Source of the DNA: Buchnera aphidicola (Lipaphis pseudobrassicae)
Lineage (GTDB): Bacteria > Pseudomonadota > Gammaproteobacteria > Enterobacterales > Enterobacteriaceae
Assembly (NCBI RefSeq): GCF_005081185.1
Contig: NZ_CP034870.1
Coordinates: forward strand, 289,695 to 353,694
Direction: 5' to 3'
Length of the DNA: 64,000 bases
A model generated the notes under the pieces. The model worked only from the letters and a program-made list of their open reading frames with translations, made no database searches and was not told the origin of the DNA. A program made the position numbers and the translations under genes. Below, in pieces: positions 60,263 through 64,000 of the stretch. Each line of letters opens with the position of its first letter. Positions within the stretch are counted from its first letter, which is position 1.

Positions 60263-62026
60263 ATGCGTACTGAATATTGTGGAAAAATTAGAATAATTCA
60301 TTTAAAAAAAATAGTAACATTATGCGGTTGGGTACATAAAATACGAAATTTTGGTAAATTCATTTTTGTTGATATGCGAGATTGCACTGGTATTATTCAA
60401 GTGGTGTTTGAGTCAAAAAATAGTTCAGTTTTTAAAAAAGCTATAACTATAAGAAATGAATTTTGTATTCAAGTTCGTGGAATAGTGAAAAAAAGAGAAG
60501 AAAAGAATAAAAACTTTAGAATTAATACTGGAGAAATAGAAATATTATCAAATACTTTAATAATTTTAAATACTTCAAAATCATTACCATTAGATTATAT
60601 TAATCAAAACAATAATGATGATTCAAGATTAAAATACAGATACTTAGACTTACGTCGATTTAATATTTTAAAAAATCTTAAAATAAGGAATAAAATAAAT
60701 TATTTAACAAGAACTTTTATGACTAAAAAAAATTTTTTAGATATTGAAACTCCGATTCTTACAAAATCTACACCAGAAGGTGCTAGAGATTATTTAGTTC
60801 CAAGTCGGAATCATCATGGAAAATTCTATGCATTACCTCAATCTCCTCAATTATTTAAACAATTATTAATGATTTCAGGTATTGATAAATATTATCAAAT
60901 AGTAAAATGTTTTCGCGATGAAGATTTACGTGCAGATAGACAACCTGAATTTACACAAATTGATATTGAAATGGCTTTTGTAAATGCTAATCAAGTTCGT
61001 AATTTAGCAGAAAAACTTGTAAAAAATATTTGGTTTAATATAACAAATATTAAATTACATACATTTCCAAAAATATCTTTCGCTAAATCAATGAAAAAAT
61101 ATGGAACAGATAAACCAGATTTACGTAATCCAATAGAAATTATTGATGTCTCTAGTATTTTAAAAAATAAAAAATTTATGTTGTTTTTTAATTTAAGTTC
61201 TACACAAAATAATAGAATAGCATTATTGTGTATTCCTGGAGGTTCACACTTAAGTCGAAAATCTATTGATGTTTATACTCAATTTGTCAAAAAATATCAT
61301 GTAAACAAACTATTTTATATTAAAATTAAAGAGTTTAATAAACGTCGAGAATATCATAGTTCGATAAAAAATATTTTAAATGAAAAAATATTAGATAAAA
61401 TTGCAAAAAAAAGTAATGCTAAAAATGGAGATATATTATTATTAATAGCGGATCAAGAGCATATTGTAAATAAATCGCTAGGTATGTTGCGATTAAAAAT
61501 AGGTGAAGATTTTAATATTACAAAAAAAAATGAATGGAAACCTGTTTGGATTATAGACTTTCCTATGTTTAGTAAAGATAAAAATGGAAAATTTTCTTCT
61601 CTTCATCATCCATTTACTGCTATTAAAAATAACTATAAAAACAAGTTAGAACATCCATTTGATACTGCTATTTCAGATAGCTATGATCTTGTCATGAATG
61701 GTTATGAAATTGGTGGAGGTTCAGTACGTATTCATGATGCAAAAACACAAAAAAAAATATTTGATATAATTGGGATGAAAAAATCAATTCAAAATAACAA
61801 ATTTTCTTTTTTAATACAAGCGTTACAATATGGCGCACCTCCACATGCAGGGATAGCATTAGGATTGGACAGAATAGTCATGCTTTTAACCAATAGCAAA
61901 AATATTAGAGATGTTATTGCTTTCCCAAAGACAACATCAGCAACTTGTTTAATGACAAATTCTCCTAGCAAATCAAATGATTCAATACTACAAGAATTAG
62001 GTATAAAAGTTGTAAAAAAAGTATAA
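60263..62026 (+). CDS. aspS: aspartate--tRNA ligase
   Basis: A 587-residue bacterial-type AspRS (E. coli 590). The N-terminal OB-fold anticodon-binding domain (about 1-105) includes VTLCGWVHKIRNFGKFIFVD. The catalytic domain has motif 2 in YYQIVKCFRDEDLRADRQPE and motif 3 in GIALGLDRIVML. The bacterial GAD insertion domain (about 290-400) is present. AAAGAGAAT precedes the ATG. Its stop lies 22 bases from the znuB stop on the opposite strand. Confidence 0.97.
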   Translation: MRTEYCGKIRIIHLKKIVTLCGWVHKIRNFGKFIFVDMRDCTGIIQVVFESKNSSVFKKAITIRNEFCIQVRGIVKKREEKNKNFRINTGEIEILSNTLIILNTSKSLPLDYINQNNNDDSRLKYRYLDLRRFNILKNLKIRNKINYLTRTFMTKKNFLDIETPILTKSTPEGARDYLVPSRNHHGKFYALPQSPQLFKQLLMISGIDKYYQIVKCFRDEDLRADRQPEFTQIDIEMAFVNANQVRNLAEKLVKNIWFNITNIKLHTFPKISFAKSMKKYGTDKPDLRNPIEIIDVSSILKNKKFMLFFNLSSTQNNRIALLCIPGGSHLSRKSIDVYTQFVKKYHVNKLFYIKIKEFNKRREYHSSIKNILNEKILDKIAKKSNAKNGDILLLIADQEHIVNKSLGMLRLKIGEDFNITKKNEWKPVWIIDFPMFSKDKNGKFSSLHHPFTAIKNNYKNKLEHPFDTAISDSYDLVMNGYEIGGGSVRIHDAKTQKKIFDIIGMKKSIQNNKFSFLIQALQYGAPPHAGIALGLDRIVMLLTNSKNIRDVIAFPKTTSATCLMTNSPSKSNDSILQELGIKVVKKV

Positions 62027-62048
62027 CTATATACTATTTCTAGTATTT

Positions 62049-62852
62049 TTATATTTTCTTTTTGAAATATAAGTTTTTTATATTACTTAATAAAAAAAGA
62101 AAAGAAGAGCATAATACTATAGATGGACTAGGTGGTGTATTATAAACAATAGAAAACAATATTCCTCCTGTTACGGAAAAAATACCAATCACTATAGCAA
62201 TAACAACCATTTTTTCTGGAGATTGAGAAAAATATTGTGCAGTAGCAGGTGGAATAATTAACAAAGAAGTGATTAACAACGAACCTACAAATTTAATACC
62301 CATAGAAATAGTTAAAGCAGTCATTAGCATTATAGTTAGACGCACATAAAATATATTTATTCCATCAACTTGAGCTAGTTCTTTATTTATAGTTGCCAAT
62401 AAAATAGCATTCCAACGACAAACTAAAACACTAATAATTATTATGCTACATATTAACATGATTATTAAATCAGATTTAGTCACAGTGAATAAATCACCAA
62501 ACAAATAATTTGAAATATCTATTGTTTGGTAATCAGTAGACATTAAACTTATGAAAATAATCCCTAAAGATAATGAAGTATGTGATACAACACTTAAGAT
62601 AGTTTCTAATGAAAATGGTAGTATTTCTTTTAATAAAGATAAAAAAATTGCAAGTAAACTTATAAAACAAAAAATTATATAAAAAGAACTAATATTAAAA
62701 AAAACAGATATAGCTAAACCAAGAAAAGAAGAATGTGATAAAGTATCACCAAAAGAAGACATTCGACGCCACACTATAAATGAACCTAATGGACCAGTTG
62801 TTAATACTAATATAATACCTGCCAACCATGCTGGAAAAATTAGTTCAAACAT
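62049..62852 (-). CDS. znuB: zinc ABC transporter permease ZnuB
   Basis: A 267-residue membrane permease (E. coli ZnuB 261) with about seven to eight helices. ELIFPAWLAGIILVLTTGPL and FVVWRRM-like FIVWRRMSSFGDTLSHSS match E. coli closely. KFVGSLLITSLLIIPPATA is the family permease motif. I start it at the ATG at 62852, which gives MFELIFPAW. A GTG three codons upstream (62861) is less likely because GAGTG, the ribosome binding site, overlaps it. It is behind znuC after 39 bases. Confidence 0.95.
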   Translation of the reverse strand: MFELIFPAWLAGIILVLTTGPLGSFIVWRRMSSFGDTLSHSSFLGLAISVFFNISSFYIIFCFISLLAIFLSLLKEILPFSLETILSVVSHTSLSLGIIFISLMSTDYQTIDISNYLFGDLFTVTKSDLIIMLICSIIIISVLVCRWNAILLATINKELAQVDGINIFYVRLTIMLMTALTISMGIKFVGSLLITSLLIIPPATAQYFSQSPEKMVVIAIVIGIFSVTGGILFSIVYNTPPSPSIVLCSSFLFLLSNIKNLYFKKKI

Positions 62853-62891
62853 AATAATCACTCTTTTTTTATTTTTAATTAAATATTATTT

Positions 62892-63611
62892 TTAAAAATG
62901 ATGAATATGATTATGATCATGATGATAAACAGCAAAATCTTTGATATGATTTACACCAAAAATAGAAATAAACTCTAAATTTTTACAAACAGCTTCAGGT
63001 GTTCCAGAACAACAAATATGATTATTTAAACAAATTACGTCATCTGTTTTAGCCATAACAAAATTTAAATCATGAGAGACTATTACGATAGAACACTTTA
63101 ATTGATATCGAATTTGATTAATTAATTCATATAAAGCAAATTGTCCCATAATATCAACTCCTTGTGTAGGTTCGTCTAAAACAAGTAAATCAGGAGTATT
63201 TAATAAAGCTTTAGCTAAAAGGACTCTTTGCATTTCCCCACCAGATAAAGTTTGTAACTGACGAGATTTTAAAGATTTTGCTTTTACACGTTTTAACATC
63301 TTCGATATTTTTATAGTACTATTTTTCGATGTAGACAATTTCATAAATCCTTCTACCGTAATAGGAAGAAAGGTATTAAAATGTAGTTTTTGAGGAACGT
63401 AACCCATAGATAAATTATTCGAACGAATAATTGTTCCTGAATTAGGTTTGATTAAACCTAAAATAATACGTACCAAAGTAGATTTTCCAGCTCCATTTGG
63501 ACCGATTAGAGTAAGAATACGATTGGGAATTAAAGATAATGATATATTAGAAAGAACTACACGATTAGAGAAATTTACACAAATATTATTTAATTTAATA
63601 AATTCTAACAT
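62892..63611 (-). CDS. znuC: zinc ABC transporter ATP-binding protein ZnuC
   Basis: The ATPase of the zinc importer, 239 residues (E. coli 251). Walker A is GPNGAGKST at residues 37-45, the signature is LSGGEMQRVLLAKALL, Walker B is LLVLDEPTQGVD, and the H-loop is in IVSHD. The C-terminus ends in a histidine-rich tail, YHHDHNHIHHF, also found in the E. coli protein, which may bind zinc. It is divergent from znuA across 57 bases. Confidence 0.96.
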   Translation of the reverse strand: MLEFIKLNNICVNFSNRVVLSNISLSLIPNRILTLIGPNGAGKSTLVRIILGLIKPNSGTIIRSNNLSMGYVPQKLHFNTFLPITVEGFMKLSTSKNSTIKISKMLKRVKAKSLKSRQLQTLSGGEMQRVLLAKALLNTPDLLVLDEPTQGVDIMGQFALYELINQIRYQLKCSIVIVSHDLNFVMAKTDDVICLNNHICCSGTPEAVCKNLEFISIFGVNHIKDFAVYHHDHNHIHHF

Positions 63612-63628
63612 ATTGTTACTATCTGTTT

Positions 63629-63653
63629 TTATAATATATCTTTGATATTATAA
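63629..63653. promoter_or_regulatory. palindrome in the znuA-znuC spacer, possible Zur-box relic
   Basis: TTATAATAT (63629-63637) and ATATTATAA (63645-63653) form a perfect 9-bp inverted repeat in the 57-base divergent spacer. The right half extended, TGATATTATAAGACAT, looks like the core of the E. coli Zur operator at the same locus as I remember it (TGATATTATAACAT). TATAAT sequences for either promoter also fall within it. Whether a Zur protein exists in this genome cannot be told from the window. Confidence 0.35.
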
Positions 63654-63668
63654 GACATATTTTTTAAG

Positions 63669-64000
63669 ATGAAAATAAATATTATGCTAAAAAATAAAAA
63701 AATATTTAGAATATTAATAACAAGTATATTATACTTCATATCTATCTCAGCTAATGCATCTATAGTAACAACTATAAAACCATTAGGATTCATCGCATCA
63801 GCTATTGCAGATAAAATCACTTCTGTTGAAGTAATTATTCCAAATTCTTATATAATGAATAATTATTCTTTACGTCCATTAGATATTTTAAAAATCAAGC
63901 AGGCTGATTTTATAGTTTTAACTGATAATAAAGTAGAATCTTCTTTTTTAAAGAAAATAATACATAAGTTTAAAAAAAAAATATTATATTAACTTCAACA
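63669..64000 (+). pseudogene. znuA: ZnuA zinc-binding protein start, frame broken at an A10 run (runs off window)
   Basis: The 5' end of the periplasmic zinc-binding protein ZnuA. A signal peptide (about residues 1-28, ending SISANA) is followed by VTTIKPLGFIASAIAD, matching the E. coli start of the mature protein, and NYSLRPLDILKIKQADFIV with the zinc-site region. The frame stops at the TAA at 63990-63992, only 107 residues in. It follows a run of ten A residues (63972-63981). One extra A would restore a frame reading KKKNIILTST to the window end. The rest of the gene lies outside, so whether it is otherwise intact cannot be seen. An ATG at 63684 is an alternative start. Confidence 0.85.

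Noticed and set aside
63567-63611. Histidine-rich tail of ZnuC as a new zinc sensor
   Set aside because: The tail is encoded at 62895-62927, not here, and E. coli ZnuC has a comparable His-rich C-terminus, so it is an ordinary family trait.

Overview
The window is a chromosome segment of Buchnera aphidicola, the obligate bacteriocyte endosymbiont of aphids. The base composition is extremely AT-rich, the proteins are close to full-length Escherichia coli orthologues, intergenic DNA is short and AT-only, and there are no insertion sequences, phage genes, CRISPR arrays or tRNA/rRNA genes. The gene order (purB-emtA-fabI-rnb, the trp genes without trpEG, bioA/bioB-bioD without bioF and bioC, sucAB without sucCD, a short mfd) is what is known for Buchnera. 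I read 58 protein genes. purB is cut by the left edge and znuA by the right edge.

Layout. 1-8.3 kb: purB end, lytic transglycosylase emtA, enoyl-ACP reductase fabI, RNase II, a MarC-family membrane protein, lipoate genes lipB-lipA, pyrF and ribA (all +). 8.4-16.4 kb: cls, yciA-yciB-yciC and the tryptophan block trpD-trpC(F)-trpB-trpA (all -). 16.6-22 kb: an EamA transporter, rluB, sohB, topA (+), meeting suhB (-) tail to tail. 23-28 kb: rlmN, ispG, hisS, glyA (+). 28-31.4 kb: biotin genes bioD and bioB (-) and bioA (+). 31.4-38.7 kb: pgl and a truncated mfd (-), then lolC-lolD-lolE (+). 38.7-52 kb: gapA, queF and fldA (-), phrB, ybgI, sucA-sucB, gpmA, pfkA, glpF, and tpiA (-). 51.8-58.4 kb: the conserved serC-aroA-cmk-rpsA-ihfB run with serS upstream (-). 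58.7-64 kb: trxB, infA, aspS (+), znuC-znuB (-) and the divergent start of znuA (+).

How the genes work together. The segment supplies central carbon metabolism (gapA, gpmA, pfkA, tpiA, pgl, sucAB with its lipoylation enzymes lipA and lipB), amino acids and vitamins for host and symbiont (trp, serC-aroA, glyA, partial biotin, riboflavin), translation (rpsA, infA, hisS, serS, aspS, rlmN, rluB), envelope upkeep (fabI, cls, emtA, yciB, lolCDE) and zinc import (znuABC).

No undescribed gene system is visible. The most interesting signals are forms of genome erosion. lolE and znuA are each broken by a reading-frame shift exactly at a long poly(A) run (A11 and A10), and in both one extra A would restore the frame. 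SuhB has lost four of its five expected metal-binding acidic residues but is otherwise intact. Mfd lacks its UvrB-like N-terminal module. EmtA has lost its lipobox cysteine. The SucB peripheral subunit-binding domain looks degenerate. Several hairpins are described, including a long nested one between bioB and bioD.
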